Assembly: GCA_905221605.1 (NCBI GenBank)
Contig: CAJNDS010002368.1
Coordinates: 517,001-581,000, forward strand
Origin: Symbiodinium natans
Taxonomy: Eukaryota; Sar; Dinophyceae; Suessiales; Symbiodiniaceae
Direction: 5' to 3'
DNA length: 64,000 nucleotides
The notes below the pieces were generated by a model. That model was not told where the DNA came from. It saw nothing but the letters and a program-made list of their open reading frames with translations, and ran no database searches. This document shows, one piece after another, positions 49,615-60,641 of the stretch (position 1 is the first letter of the stretch; the number at the start of each line of letters is the position of its first letter). The position numbers and the translations under genes are program-made.

Positions 49615-49912
49615 TAGAACGACCTGCCCAGTAAAAAAATGACCTTGCGCAGTAAAAAATTGACCTTGTCCGGAAAAAAAAGGACCTGGCCCAGTAAAAA
49701 AATGACCTTGCCCAGTAAAAAATGACCTTGCCCAGCAAAAAGATTACCTTGCCCAGTAACTCATACTGGGCAAGGTCATTTTGACACTGGGCAAGATCAT
49801 TTTTTTCTGGGCAAGGTCGTTTTTTTGGAACGCACGACCTTGCCCAGTAAAAGAATAACCTTGCCCAGTAAAAATGATCTTGCCCAGTAAAACGGCGACC
49901 TTGCCCAGCAAC
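49615..49912. repeat. Fourteen copies of a 20-bp motif in both orientations
   Basis: The motif GACCTTGCCCAGTAAAAAAT occurs seven times forward (49,621-49,764), three times inverted (49,765-49,830) and four times forward again (49,836-49,912), with a period of 19-21 bp. The inverted block can pair with either flank into a long hairpin. No reading frame, no transposon ends seen. Confidence 0.85.
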
Positions 49913-50419
49913 TCCCCAACATTGAAATTATATATGAAAGAGAGGTTTAGGGTTTAGGGTTTTTAGGTTTTAGGGTTTAGGGTTTAGGGTTTAGGGTTTA
50001 GGGTTTAGGGCTAAACCCTGGGGGACTCCGCGTCCGCCAGTCAGCTCTCAACCCTCAACCCTCTTCCTCATGAGTGGCAATCCAACATGACCCATTTGGG
50101 GCGCCTTTGAGCTCGGAACCCTAACCTTCTGAACCCTAAACCCTCAACCCTAAGAACCCCAAACCCCTTAAACACAACAATGCTGAGCTTCTAAACCTTA
50201 AACCTGAAGCCCTAAACACTGAACCCTCAACCCCAAACAGAGACCACAATCACGAGAGCTGGGACCACCTGAGTCTAATTGCGGCCCCCATAAAGCCTCT
50301 CCCTAAACCGTAAAAAACGTAAGGGCGTAGGGTTCAGGGCTACTTCAAGGTTCATGGGTTGTTAATTTAACCCTAAACCCTAAACCCTAAACCCTAAACC
50401 CTAAAAAACATCCAAGCCC

Positions 50420-50490
50420 CCCAGAAGCTCCCGAAGCTCTTTGCCGCCCAGGGGTCTCCAAGGCCGCCTTCTGAAACTCCGCGGCGTAAG
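50420..50490 (-). CDS. Coding-like island (possible exon)
   Basis: The minus strand reads AYAAEFQKAALETPGRQRAS with a possible acceptor gcatag|G. No family recognised. Confidence 0.3.
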
Positions 50491-50517
50491 CCTATGCTTA
50501 CGCTCAGGGTTCAAGGT

Positions 50518-50608
50518 TCGGGGTTTCGGGTTTGGGGTTTAGGGTTTAGGGTTTCGGGTTTGGGGTTTAGGGTTTAGGGTTTCGGGTTTGGGGTTTAGGG
50601 TTTAGGGT
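50518..50608 (+). repeat. Higher-order telomere-like repeat
   Basis: Three copies of a unit of about 35 bp made of TTTCGGG, TTTGGGG, TTTAGGG, TTTAGGG. A similar TTTGGGG/TTTAGGG pattern is at 51,400-51,482. Confidence 0.8.
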
Positions 50609-51707
50609 TAAGGCTATCAGGGTTTGGGGTCGTCTAGGGTTTAGGGTAAGAGAATCTACCTAAATCTGGCATACCCTAAACCCTAAACCCCAAAACCCAG
50701 AAGCCTTGAAAAGTAGTTCCTCTACAATGACGTTCGGGCCCCATGCAGGGTTTATCGGGGGTGGGGGGCGCTAGGGCTTTTAGGGCTTGTTGGCTGGGTT
50801 CAGGGATTGGGGTTCAGGGCTCATCGGCTAAAACCTGCCCCTAAAGCCTAAACTTACCCTAAACCCCAAACCCTAAACCCTAAATCCCCAAGTAGTTCAG
50901 AAGGCAAAAAGAAGAGTTAGAAGGTGTAGGATAGATGCAAGAAAGGATTGTGCCCTAAGCCCTAAGCCCTAAAGCCAAAACCCAAAACCCAAACCCAAAA
51001 CCCTAAACCCTAAACCCTGACCCTAAACCCCAAAGCATTGTGTAGCGGAGTGCGCAGCAGCCCTGAAGGGGTGGTCTTCAGGGGTTACAGGTTGCAGGTT
51101 TGGGGTTTGTATGGTTTAGGGTTCAGGAAATTCCTAAAACCCTACAAACCCGTGTAAATCCCAAAAACCCTGCAAAACCCTATAAACCCCCATGGAAACT
51201 AAACCCCAAACCCTCTAAACCCCGAAATCCTAGGCCCCAAGCCCTAAACCCTAACCCCTGAAATCCTAAACCCTAAACCCGAAACACTCAATGCGCGACG
51301 GTGCCTGCAGGTCGGGGCTGTCCGCGGGAGAGCCTAACCAGCAAAGAGCCCGCCATCTCGAAGTTTAGGGTTTAGGGTTTAGGAGTTCGGGTTTAGGGTT
51401 TATGGTTTGGGGTTTGGGGTTTAGGGTTTGGGGTTTGGGGTTTAGGGTTTGGGGTTTGGGGTTTAGGGTTTGGGGTTTGGGTTCAAGTCTTGGGTGCCGG
51501 CCTGTTGGGGTTTTCGGGTTTTGGGAATGTAGAATATAGGACACCTTCGGATATGGGGTGTGACCTAAGCCTAAACCCTCAACCCTCAACCCTAAACCCC
51601 AAACCCTAGTTAAGCCCCAAACCCTCAACCCCAAACCCCAAACCCCAAACCCTAGTTAAGCCCCAAACCCTAAACTTTTAAACCCCAAACCCCAAACCCT
51701 AAACCCC

Positions 51708-51775
51708 CTGCTCGATTGCCTGCTCCAGGCGAGCTGGCGTCGGCAGCGCCCTGTGCAGCAGGTCCCGGGCAGGGC
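51708..51775 (-). CDS. Coding-like island (possible exon)
   Basis: The minus strand reads ARDLLHRALPTPARLEQAIE, a good amphipathic helix pattern, flanked by telomere-like variants. No family recognised. Confidence 0.3.
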
Positions 51776-52591
51776 AGGGGAAACCCAGGAGATGCTTGCC
51801 CTAAACCCTCAACCCTCAACCCTACACTAGGCCCTACACCAAAATTCCATAAAACGCCTAAACCCTAAACCTAAAACCCTAAAACCCCTGAAGATCATGA
51901 AACCCTAAACCCCTAAAACCCCTAAAACCCCTAAACCCCCTTAAGATCATGCAGTTTAGGGCTTTCGGGCCTTGGATCTCCAGAGGGGGTAGTTTAGGTG
52001 TTTAGGGCTTCAAGGGAGTCAGGCCCTGAGGGCTCTAGGGCCTTAAGGCATTTAGGCCATTGAGGCCTGCGGGTTCAGGTAGGGTTTCGGCATCAGGGTT
52101 TGGTCAGCAGCAATCTCAAACCCAGGCATGGTGGTAACCCCCTACACCGCCAGAACCTCCCAAACTCTAAGCTCTAAACCCCCCCCCCCCCCTGCACCGT
52201 AAACCCAAAACCTCCAAGCCCTGAAACCCTCAAAGCCCTAAACTCTAAACCCGAACTTCCAAAACCCTGAACCCCCAACACCCTAAAACCCTGAACTCCC
52301 CCCAACACCCTCAAAACCCTGAAAACCCTCAACACCCTCCAAACCCTCCACCCCCAAACCCGAAACAGCTAAACCCTGAACCCAAAGCCCGAAACCTTAA
52401 ACCCCGAAACCTTAACTCAACCCTAATACACTCCACCCCCAAGGCCCTTACCCACTGCACCCGAACGCTCAGCCCCTAAACCCTAACCCCCCCCCAAACG
52501 CTAACCCCCAAACACAAAACCTTCTTTAGGGTGTTCGACAGCGTGCAAAGGCTGCCATTTGCTTAAGAACTCCCAAAGAATGAAAGACAAT

Positions 52592-52835
52592 AATCCCTGT
52601 GTTACCCGTGTAAGGAAGAACATTGTTACTTTTATGAGAGATCCCTATATTACCCTTCTCAGGAAGAACATCTGTGTTTTTTGATTATTTAATGAAAGAA
52701 ACTAATCCCTATATTACCCTTATAAGGACGAATGTTTGTATCTTTAGGGGGGTTCGATCAACCCGTTGTATCCATAAATATATATTACCCTTAGAAGGAA
52801 GAGTCCTTGTATATCTTTTTTGCAGGGGTTCCCAG
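52592..52835. repeat. Four diverged tandem units of about 50-65 bp
   Basis: Units beginning ATCCCTATATTACCCTTnnAAGGAnGAA start near 52,592, 52,641, 52,704 and 52,770. The same end phrases (TTGCTTAAGAACTCCCAAAG and ggggggttc) occur at 30,344-30,405, 42,705-42,800 and 53,212-53,275, so this is a transposon-like family that has multiplied in tandem here. Confidence 0.6.
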
Positions 52836-54007
52836 ATCAAACAGTACTTGGAGGTTCATGGTACTTATAACCAAATTACAGTATAACTGTACCTACCACC
52901 CAACTTAGGGCACTTAAGGGGCTTATAAGTGGGTGATAAGTACAGTTATTACTGGTTAATTAGTGCCCTAAACCCTCAACCCTCAACCCTAAACTCCACA
53001 AATTGGCTATTGAGTACCACGAACCACCAAGTAAAAAAGAGCGGCCTGGAGTCGGCTTCCGCTCACGAAGGAAACGTAGACCTCTCCGGGGTTTTGGGGG
53101 CTCCGGGGCTTTGGATTTGGGGGGATTGAGGGGTTCAGGGTTTAGGGTTTAGGGTTTATAGGGTTTAGGGGTTAGGTTTTAGGGTTTAGGGTTTAGGGCT
53201 ACCAATTGCTTAGGAACCCCCCAAAAATATAGGGATTCTGATTTTCTTTAAACTGTTCGGGGGTTTCTTATGCAAATTTGAAGTCGGGGCTTTGGATTTA
53301 AGGGATTGAGGGGTTGAGGGTCGGGGTGAGGGTTTTTGGGGCTTTGGGTTTAGGGATTTACGGTTTCGGTTTCGGGGTTGAGGGTTTTCAGGGTTTCTGG
53401 GGCTCAGGGTTTCAAAGTTCAGGGTTTTGGGCTTTAAGGTTTGGGTTTAGCGTTTAGGGGTTAGGCAGGGCATTAGGGTCTTTGGTTTGGTCGGCTCAGG
53501 GTTTTGGAGTATAGGGCCGGGTGTAGTTGGCTAGGGTCTAGGGTTTACGATATTCCTCTTCTTCTTACTATTATTTCGACTATGATTACGGTTGTTAATA
53601 TGATGATTATTATTATGATCATCACATATACCTGTATATATATATATATGTTTGGAGCGGGGTGTTTGTACTTTCTTGGTTTCCGGATTTTGGTTTGCGG
53701 GGCTTCGGGCAGTGTTGGTGGCTTAAGGCTCGAAGCATCTCCACTGGCCAACTTCGACTGGTGGAGGCTGGGTTTGGGGTTCAGGGTTTAGGTTTTAGGG
53801 TTTAGGGATTGTGGGTTTGAAAGTCCAGGTTTGGGGGTGGTTTCTGGTTGCGGTTTAGAGTTTAGGGTTTGGGGCTTGGGGTTTGGGGTTTAGGCCTTAC
53901 GGTTGAAGACTTCACCCTAAACTCTCAATGTTTTTGGTCCGCTCTTTGGGTGGCCGGAAGATGAGGCTGCTCCTCTTCATCGCTCAAGTCCCGTCACACT
54001 GAGGGGT

Positions 54008-54556
54008 TTAGGGTTTAGGGTTTAGGGTGTAGTGTTTGGGGGCCAAAGTACTTCCTATGTAGGGACTTTGGGTCCCAGGTATAGAATCATTTGGTACATG
54101 GACCCAGCTGCCAACACGAAAACTCTCAGCAACCTTTTGGATTCCTCTTGCTGGTGTCTCCAGAGGATTCCTGCGTGCCCCCTCTCCTGGTCCAGCTTCG
54201 TCCTGTGTGTCGTAGTGTTCCATGACTCGGCTTCTCCACCGATTCCTCCGGTTCGTGTAGTGCGAGGCTGGGACGATTGCCTTCTGCCAGGAGGTCTTGG
54301 TGGTCATCGCGCATCGCGCGAATGAGGTGGCAGCCTGTTTCTTGGCCTGCTTCTGTGCGAGCTTTGCATGGAACCGAGGACCAAGACGCCAATTGTTCCA
54401 GCTGTTCCATTGCGTCCAAGGCAAACAAGGAAGAGAACCCCACAGGTCGACACTCTCGCTTTCAGCAGGCTGCTGGAGTTCTAAGAAGCCGAAAGCGCAA
54501 AACCCAAGAAACCCTCGACCACACAGCCTTACACCCCCCAAGACCCCCCCCCCCAA
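54008..54556 (-). CDS. Long uninterrupted frame of uncertain reality
   Basis: A 182-codon minus-strand frame. The central part (NWRLGPRFHAKLAQKQAKKQ, then RNRWRSRVMEHYDTQDEAGP) has natural composition. Both ends are translated telomere-like repeat (LNPKP) or low complexity, so at most residues 25-150 are plausible. Plus-strand frames overlap it. Possibly a single larger exon. Confidence 0.3.
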   Translation of the reverse strand: MGGGVLGGVRLCGRGFLGFCAFGFLELQQPAESESVDLWGSLPCLPWTQWNSWNNWRLGPRFHAKLAQKQAKKQAATSFARCAMTTKTSWQKAIVPASHYTNRRNRWRSRVMEHYDTQDEAGPGEGARRNPLETPARGIQKVAESFRVGSWVHVPNDSIPGTQSPYIGSTLAPKHYTLNPKP

Positions 54557-54654
54557 AAAAAAAAAAAATAAAACAATGAAGCCCTAAACCTAAGCCCTAA
54601 AGCGCAGGCCCCTTAAGCCCTTAAACCCTGGAACCCTCAAGACTAGCTCCGGAG

Positions 54655-54785
54655 TCTCAGGGACTCCACTACTCGGAGCTTCATGGGTTGTTTTCAGTAG
54701 GGTTTTAAGTAGGATAAATGTCTCAGGGACTCCACTACTCGGAGCTTCATGGGTTGTTTTCAGTAGGGTTTTGAGTAGGATAAAT
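54655..54785. repeat. 66-bp tandem duplication
   Basis: TCTCAGGGACTCCACTACTC begins both copies (54,655 and 54,721). They differ at one clear position (TTTTAAGT versus TTTTGAGT), so the duplication is recent. Each contains the GGAGCTTCATGGGTTGTT variant of the common transposon-end phrase. Confidence 0.85.
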
Positions 54786-55139
54786 CTAACTCTAACCTTA
54801 TCTAGGGTACTTACAACTTTTAACCCTACTTACAACTACCCCCTGAACCCTAAACCCTAAACCCACGAACCTTCAGTAGCCTTCAACTTCAGTGCAGTAA
54901 GATCCCCGCTTAGACCTGAGGATCCTACATACCCACAAACCTTGAGGGCCCAACCCTTACATCCGAACCTCCTAGACGTTCAATGTAGGGTGTAGGGTTT
55001 AGGGTTTCGTGTTATCCCGGACCCCTTAAGCCCCAAGACTTGTTTGAATGAATGGGGGGGGGGGGGTGCGGGGTCGTGGCTGGGAGCCTCCGGGACGCAA
55101 AGCGGCCAGGCTTCCCATGCCTGAGGGGCATTTAGGGTT

Positions 55140-55280
55140 TACAGGGTTTGTGGGGTTTGTGGGGTTTATAGGGTTTATAGGGTTTATAGGGTTTATGGGG
55201 TTTATGGGGTTTAGGGTTTATAGGGTTTATGGGGTCTAGGGTTTATGGGGTTTAGGGCTTGGGGTTTAGAGGGTTTATAG
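55140..55280 (+). repeat. GGGTTTAT/GGGTTTGT repeat
   Basis: About 14 units of GGGTTTATG, GGGTTTATA and GGGTTTGTG, a telomere-like variant array. Confidence 0.8.
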
Positions 55281-56146
55281 GATTGAGGCTTTAGCCTTTC
55301 GGGCTTGGGGTTCAGGGCGTTGGCAGTGAAGCTTCACAAGGCCGTTTCGTTTAAGGGTATACCCCTTACAACTATTCATGAACCTTTAAGTAGCCCTAAA
55401 CCCTAAACCCTACACCCTAACCCCTGAATCAGGTTCAGCGGTTTGAGGTTCTAAGGGTTTTGGGAGGGTACATCCCTGAATCAAGGCTGGAGCCTGGGGG
55501 AAGTTCACCTCAAAGAAGGGTTCAGGGGTTTAGGGTTTAAGGTTTAGGGTTTAGGGTTTAGGGCTCAAGGGGTCTTAGGGTCTTGGGGTCTCAGGGGGGG
55601 TTGAGGGTGTTTGTAACCTAAACCTAAACTCTAAAACCTAAACCTTAAACCCGAAACCCTAACTCTATCTACAACTTAGGACTTAGGGATCAGACGGTCC
55701 ATCCCTTGTCTCCGCAGCTAGGATTGAAGGTCCAGGGGTTCCTTCCCCCTCCCGGTTTAGGGTTTAGGGTTTAGGGCTTAGGGTTTGGGGTGTAGGGTTT
55801 AGGGTTTAGGGAAATCTTCATGAACCCTGAACCATTGGGTTTTAGGGTGTATCGGGTTTAGGGTATAACCCCTAAACCGTTTAATTAGCCCTAAACCCTC
55901 TCAAGCCCTATAAACACCCAAGAAAAAACCTGTACGCCCTAATTAAACTGACCAAACCCTATAAAACCAGCAAACACCGTCTAACCCTTTTACACCAAAG
56001 GAAAACCCCAATAAAACTCTACTAAAAACGCTTCGAAGAATGAGCCCTATTAGGCCTAATCCGATCCACTACAAAACCCTCTACAACCATTAAAATATTA
56101 GTCTTAGTAACGACCAAAAACAATGAGGCCCCATTAGGCCTAAACC

Positions 56147-56202
<56 letters not shown>

Positions 56203-56282
56203 CTCAACCCTAAACCCTAAACCCTAAACCCTAAACCCTAAACCCTAAACCCTAAACCCTAAGCCCTAAGCCCTAAACCCTA

Positions 56283-56459
56283 AACCCTAACTAAAGTCGT
56301 AACCCTAAAGTCGTAACCCCAAAGTAGTAACACCAAAGTAGCAACAACAAAGTAGTAACCCTAAAGTAGTAACCCTAAAGTAGTAGCCCTAAAGTAGCAA
56401 CCCTAAAGTAGTAATCCTAAAGTCGTAACCCTAAAGTCGTAACCCCAAAGTAGTAACCC
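56283..56459. repeat. 14-bp tandem repeat AAAGTAGTAACCCT
   Basis: About 13 copies with AGTCGTAACCCC and AGCAAC variants, starting directly at the end of a CCCTAAA tract (56,207-56,290). Confidence 0.85.
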
Positions 56460-56944
56460 TGGATCCAAAAAAAAACAAATGTCCGACGGCCTGCGCCCAA
56501 GCTGGCTGGGCCTCTCCGGGGGCTCAGTTCTTGGGCTTTTCAGGGCTTCGGCTTAGGGTTTGGGGGGTTTAGGGTTTAGGGTTTAGGGTTTAGGGTTTAG
56601 GGTTTAGGGTTATAAGTAGGGCAACTGTATTTATAACTGGTTGTAACCTCACGTCGGGCACTTCTAACCCTACTTAGAACTCTCCATGAGCCTTCAAGAG
56701 CATGGGGCAGCTTCATCGGTCCTTTAGGGTTTAGGGTTTAGGGTTTAGGGTTTAGGGTTTAGGGTTTAGGGCGGGGGTAAACCTTACCCCAAAACCCTAA
56801 ACCCCAAACCTAGAACCCTAGAACCCCTAAACCCAAGCCCGCCTCCGGAAGCAGTATGTCGCAGCCCCGGATGGTGTCGCTCCTGGGCTCCGAGACAAGA
56901 GGGGAAGGCTGGGGTTGACAAGAAATGGAGCTCCAAATTTTGGG

Positions 56945-57139
56945 GCTTAGGGTTTAGGGTTTAGGGTTTAGGGTTTAGGGTTTAGGGTTTAGGATTTAGG
57001 GTTTAGGGTTTAGGGTTTAGGGTTTAGGGTTTAGGGTTTAGGGTTTAGGGTTTGGGGTTTGGGGTTTGGGGTTTGGGGTTTGGGGTTTGGGGTTTGGGGT
57101 TTGGGGTTTGGGGTTTAGGGTTTAGGGTTTAGGGTTTGC
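56945..57139 (+). repeat. Long telomere-like tract including a TTTGGGG block
   Basis: About 15 TTTAGGG units, then about ten uninterrupted TTTGGGG units (57,050-57,117), then TTTAGGG again. Confidence 0.9.
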
Positions 57140-57647
57140 TGTGATAGGGCGTAGATACTGTGAAGGTTAGGTTTCGGAACAAGCAGAGCAGCTTTGGCCC
57201 GATTGTGGAGGGCCATCTAACACTTTTCTCCCACCCCACGCCGTCCAAAGCGGCAAAGCCACCCAAACCTATTCCTTTTAGGGTTTAGGCCTAAACTCAG
57301 ACAACAGCCCACTTCTAAAAACATATTCAGTTTCATGACGTTCGCCGCCCCCCAACGTAGGGGGGGCGGCCTAGGCCCTGAGTTTAAGGTTTATGGTTCA
57401 GGGTTCAGGGTTTAGGTTTTAGGGCTTAGAGTACAATTTCCATTACTCTAACTCTAAGCCCTCAAGTAAGCCCTAAAAGCCTGAAGCCTTGAACCCTGCT
57501 GGGGGGGGGGGGGGGGGCGGTTCCTGGAGAAGAAAGGCGCCCTGAGCGCTCTGCTAATGCACTCAGGCGCCGTATTGCCCCCTTTAAGCACATCCAACCA
57601 TGCAGTCCTGGTACTACTAAAGCAGAAGCAGAAGCAGAAGCCGAAGC

Positions 57648-57775
57648 AATGGTAGTGGTAGTGGTAGCGGTAGCGGTAGCGGTAGCGGTGGTGGTGGTGG
57701 TGGTGGTGGTGGTCGTCGTAGTCGTCGTCGTGGTGGTGGTCGTGGTAGTCGTAGTCGTCGTCGTAGTAGTGGCAG
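57648..57775. repeat. GGT/CGT trinucleotide microsatellite
   Basis: About 125 bp of GGTAGC, GGT and CGT units. Poly-Thr, poly-Val and His/Asp-rich frames on both strands come from the repeat. A run of 17 G lies at 57,501-57,517. Confidence 0.9.
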
Positions 57776-58502
57776 TCACAATGAAATTCCAAAAGCTGAC
57801 GCGACTATGTCTCCAACTAAGTCCGCGACGATGAAGAGTGACACAGTGACGTACTGCCGCATGAAGGCCTGTGGCGAAGACATAGGCAAGCTGCCCATCA
57901 TGCTCTACTGTAGCTCTCCATGGCCCCTATGTCCCTTCATGCTCTTGAACCCCTCAACCCCTTCTTATACGCTCCAACAGCTCGCAAATCAAAACGACCC
58001 CCCCTACATCCTTAACCCTAAACCCTAAACCCTGCCATTGGGATCCCCCCTACAAGGCCAAGGCACATCTTGCCTCAGGGGGTTTAGGGCTTTCGGGCTT
58101 AGGGGTTTAGGGTTGAAGGATTTAGGGGTTTAAGGGTTTAAAGGTTTAGGGCCGGTTTAGGGCTTTGAGGTGTAGGGGCTTCAGGTTTAAGGACTTGGGG
58201 GTTTAAGAGTTCAGGGTTTAGGGCTTAGGGTCCGGCTTAGGGCATTCTACTTGGGAGGTTGCTCGGGTTTAGGGCTTGGGCACAGAAAGCCCTAAACCCT
58301 GCATAGGCGAGAATCGAAGCCACCGAAAGGCTCGGAAGTTTGAAGATGAGACCACTTACTGGTTCTTGGCTGTGTGTGTGTGTGTGTAGGGAAGTGAGTG
58401 CAGGTCATATGTTAGGGGCCTATGTGAGGTTTAGGGTTTAGGGTATATAGGGTTTAGGGTTTAGGGACACTCCCGAAATAAGAATTCTTGTAAAGATCCA
58501 CA

Positions 58503-58717
58503 CTCCGCCCGGCACGGACGACTGCTGAGTAGGTTTGCCGGAGCCCTTCCATGGATTATCTGCTGAAGCTGCTGTCTTCGGGAGTTGGGCTGGAAGGCCG
58601 CATTTGCATCCTTTTTGCCTTGGGCCGTGCCAGTTTTGTGCAGCTTTCGTGACCACTCTCAAGCGCTTGTCGACCTCCACGTCCTTGCTGGGCGGAATCT
58701 GGTCATCTGACCAATTC
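58503..58717 (-). CDS. Coding-like island, about 215 bp (probable exon)
   Basis: After caccaagtaag (AG|G) the minus strand reads NWSDDQIPPSKDVEVDKRLR, then VVTKAAQNWHGPRQKGCKCG, then LPAQLPKTAASADNPWKGS, with a GT donor after CCGGGCGGA. Lys/Pro-rich natural sequence with a CKC motif; no family recognised. It is one of the two longest clean exon candidates. Confidence 0.45.
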
Positions 58718-58979
58718 CTTACTTGGTGATTCTTGGAATGGATCGTGGAAACCCGCCTTAGACCCGGAAAGGGGTTAGGGGTTAGGGTTGGAGTGCTTCT
58801 CAGTAGGGAATGTGGGAATTGCGTCCCTGCATGATCGCTTACAGGCCTGTGTAGGCGGATACAACGTGCCTAATTCCCTAACTCCCCTGCAGGAAACCAA
58901 GCAAGATCTATGCACCCTACTTGGAGATTCATGGGTAGCTCTGAGCAGGGCTACAAGTGCCCTGGGCATGTATGACCCT

Positions 58980-59109
58980 ACTTATACTAGACCCAGGAGT
59001 AACCTAGGACTAAGGGGGTGCCCGTTTTGGTTTAAAGGGGGTCCGGGGCCCCGTGATAAGAGAACCCAAATCCTAACAACAGGGAATAAGGGCCTACTCT
59101 GGGTCATAG
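58980..59109. mobile_element. Dispersed repeat family D, copy 3
   Basis: Third copy of the element at 32.4 and 36.7 kb, preceded by the end phrase ACTTGGAGATTCATGGGTAG at 58,920. Confidence 0.55.
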
Positions 59110-60376
59110 TATAGCTAGCCATGAACCCACCAAGCAGGCCTCCCAGCCTCAAATACGACCTCCTCCCGAATTAAACCCTAAACCCTAAACCCTAAGCCCT
59201 AAACCCTAAACCCCGAAGCTTTACCTGACCAGGAACCATTTGCACAGCCCTTTGAAATCCCTTGACACCCCGAAAGTCCTAACATCTAACACCAAACACC
59301 CCAAACACACCAAACCCTTAACCCCTAAAACCCCCCTAAAACCCTCAACCAAACTCCTGAATCCCCAAACCCCACCAAACCCCTCAACTCCTCAAAACCC
59401 CAAAACCCCTAAAACCCCACAATCCCCACAAACCCCACAAACCCATACACCCCCAAACCAATAGACCCTTCAACCCTTACCCCCTAAACCCCTAACCCTA
59501 AGCCCTAAAATCCCCTGGGCCCCTAAAGGCGCTCTGGGCACTGCACCCTAACCCTAAACCCTAAACCCTAAATCCTAAACCCTAAACCCTAAACCTAAAA
59601 TCCTAAAACCCCCCTAAAACCCCCTGGGCCCCTAAAAGCGCTCTGGGCACCCGTGCACCCAGGACAGCAGGGCCGACAGCAGCCCGAGGCCGTCCGTGGG
59701 AAGCGTCAGTGGCCTCACCCCAAATAGCAAAGAAGGTTTAGGGTTTACGGTTTAGGGTTTACGATTTAGGGCTCGGGGTTGGCAGTTTATGGTCTAGGGT
59801 TTGGAGTTTAGGGTTTAGGGCTTGGGGTTCAGGGTTTAGGGCTAAGGGCTTAGAGGTTAGTAGGGGCTAGGGTTTAGGGCTTTAGGGTTTGGCACTGGGG
59901 TTCTTTAGAGGCTTCAGGGCTTTTAGGGTGTAGGTACTGCTTGGGGATTTTCGAGGCTTTAGGGTTGTTGGGGGGTTCTGGGTTTAGGGTTTAGGGTTTG
60001 GGGTTTAGGGTTTAGGGTAGGCTTGACGGGTTTCAGGGTTTTGGGTTGTAGGAATTGGGAGGTTGGGGGGTTTAGGGGGTTTAGGGCTTTGAGGTTCCTT
60101 ACCCTAAACCCTAAACCCTAAGCCCTAAACCCTAAGCCCTAAACCCTAAACCCTAAACCCTGAATCCTAAACCCTAAACCCTAAAAAGCCCCAAAAGCTG
60201 CACGAAACCCACCAACTGGGCGCCCAGGCCCTGATGGGCGCGGGACGGGGAGCCGCGGTAGAGCCGCCTTGGCCTGAGTTTCTTTTGGAGCTCTTTCTAG
60301 GGCTTGTCTGGTTGTTTTTGCGCTTTTTTGGGTTTGTTTTTTGAGTTTTTTGGGGCTTTTCGGCTTGCAGGGCTTA

Positions 60377-60641
60377 GAGTTTGGGGATACCGCCGAGCCC
60401 GAACTCGCCGAGATCTCTCTCCAGATCGGCATAGCAGCCGTCATTCAGCTCCTTGCACTGCAGAGCCCAGGCGGTTCTGCAACCGGCGAACTCGATTTCC
60501 CTTACGGCCGCTGACGAAGGAAGCCTCGATGAACTCGCGACTCAGGGGATGGCCGCGGGTGAGCGCTGAGTTGCTGAGGTCTATGGAGTGGCCAGGATCC
60601 GTAGCGTCCGAGGGAAGAAGCCTTGATGCACTCATACGCAT
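60377..60641 (-). CDS. Coding-like region with two overlapping minus-strand frames
   Basis: In one frame (60,377-60,500) the minus strand reads REIEFAGCRTAWALQCKELN then DGCYADLERDLGEFGLGGIP. In another (60,441-60,641) it reads SIDLSNSALTRGHPLSREFI then EASFVSGRKGNRVRRLQNRL. Both look natural and they overlap by about 60 bp, so an exon border or a frameshift lies between them. No family recognised. Confidence 0.35.

Noticed and set aside
49615-49912. CRISPR array
   Set aside because: Units are contiguous, both orientations occur, there are no unique spacers, and the setting is eukaryotic.
51365-51634. Reading frame with repeated LNPKPQT
   Set aside because: It is translated CCCTAAA repeat; similar frames occur throughout the host part.
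57454-57834. Poly-Thr, His/Asp-rich and Val-rich reading frames
   Set aside because: They are translations of the GGT/CGT microsatellite in different frames.
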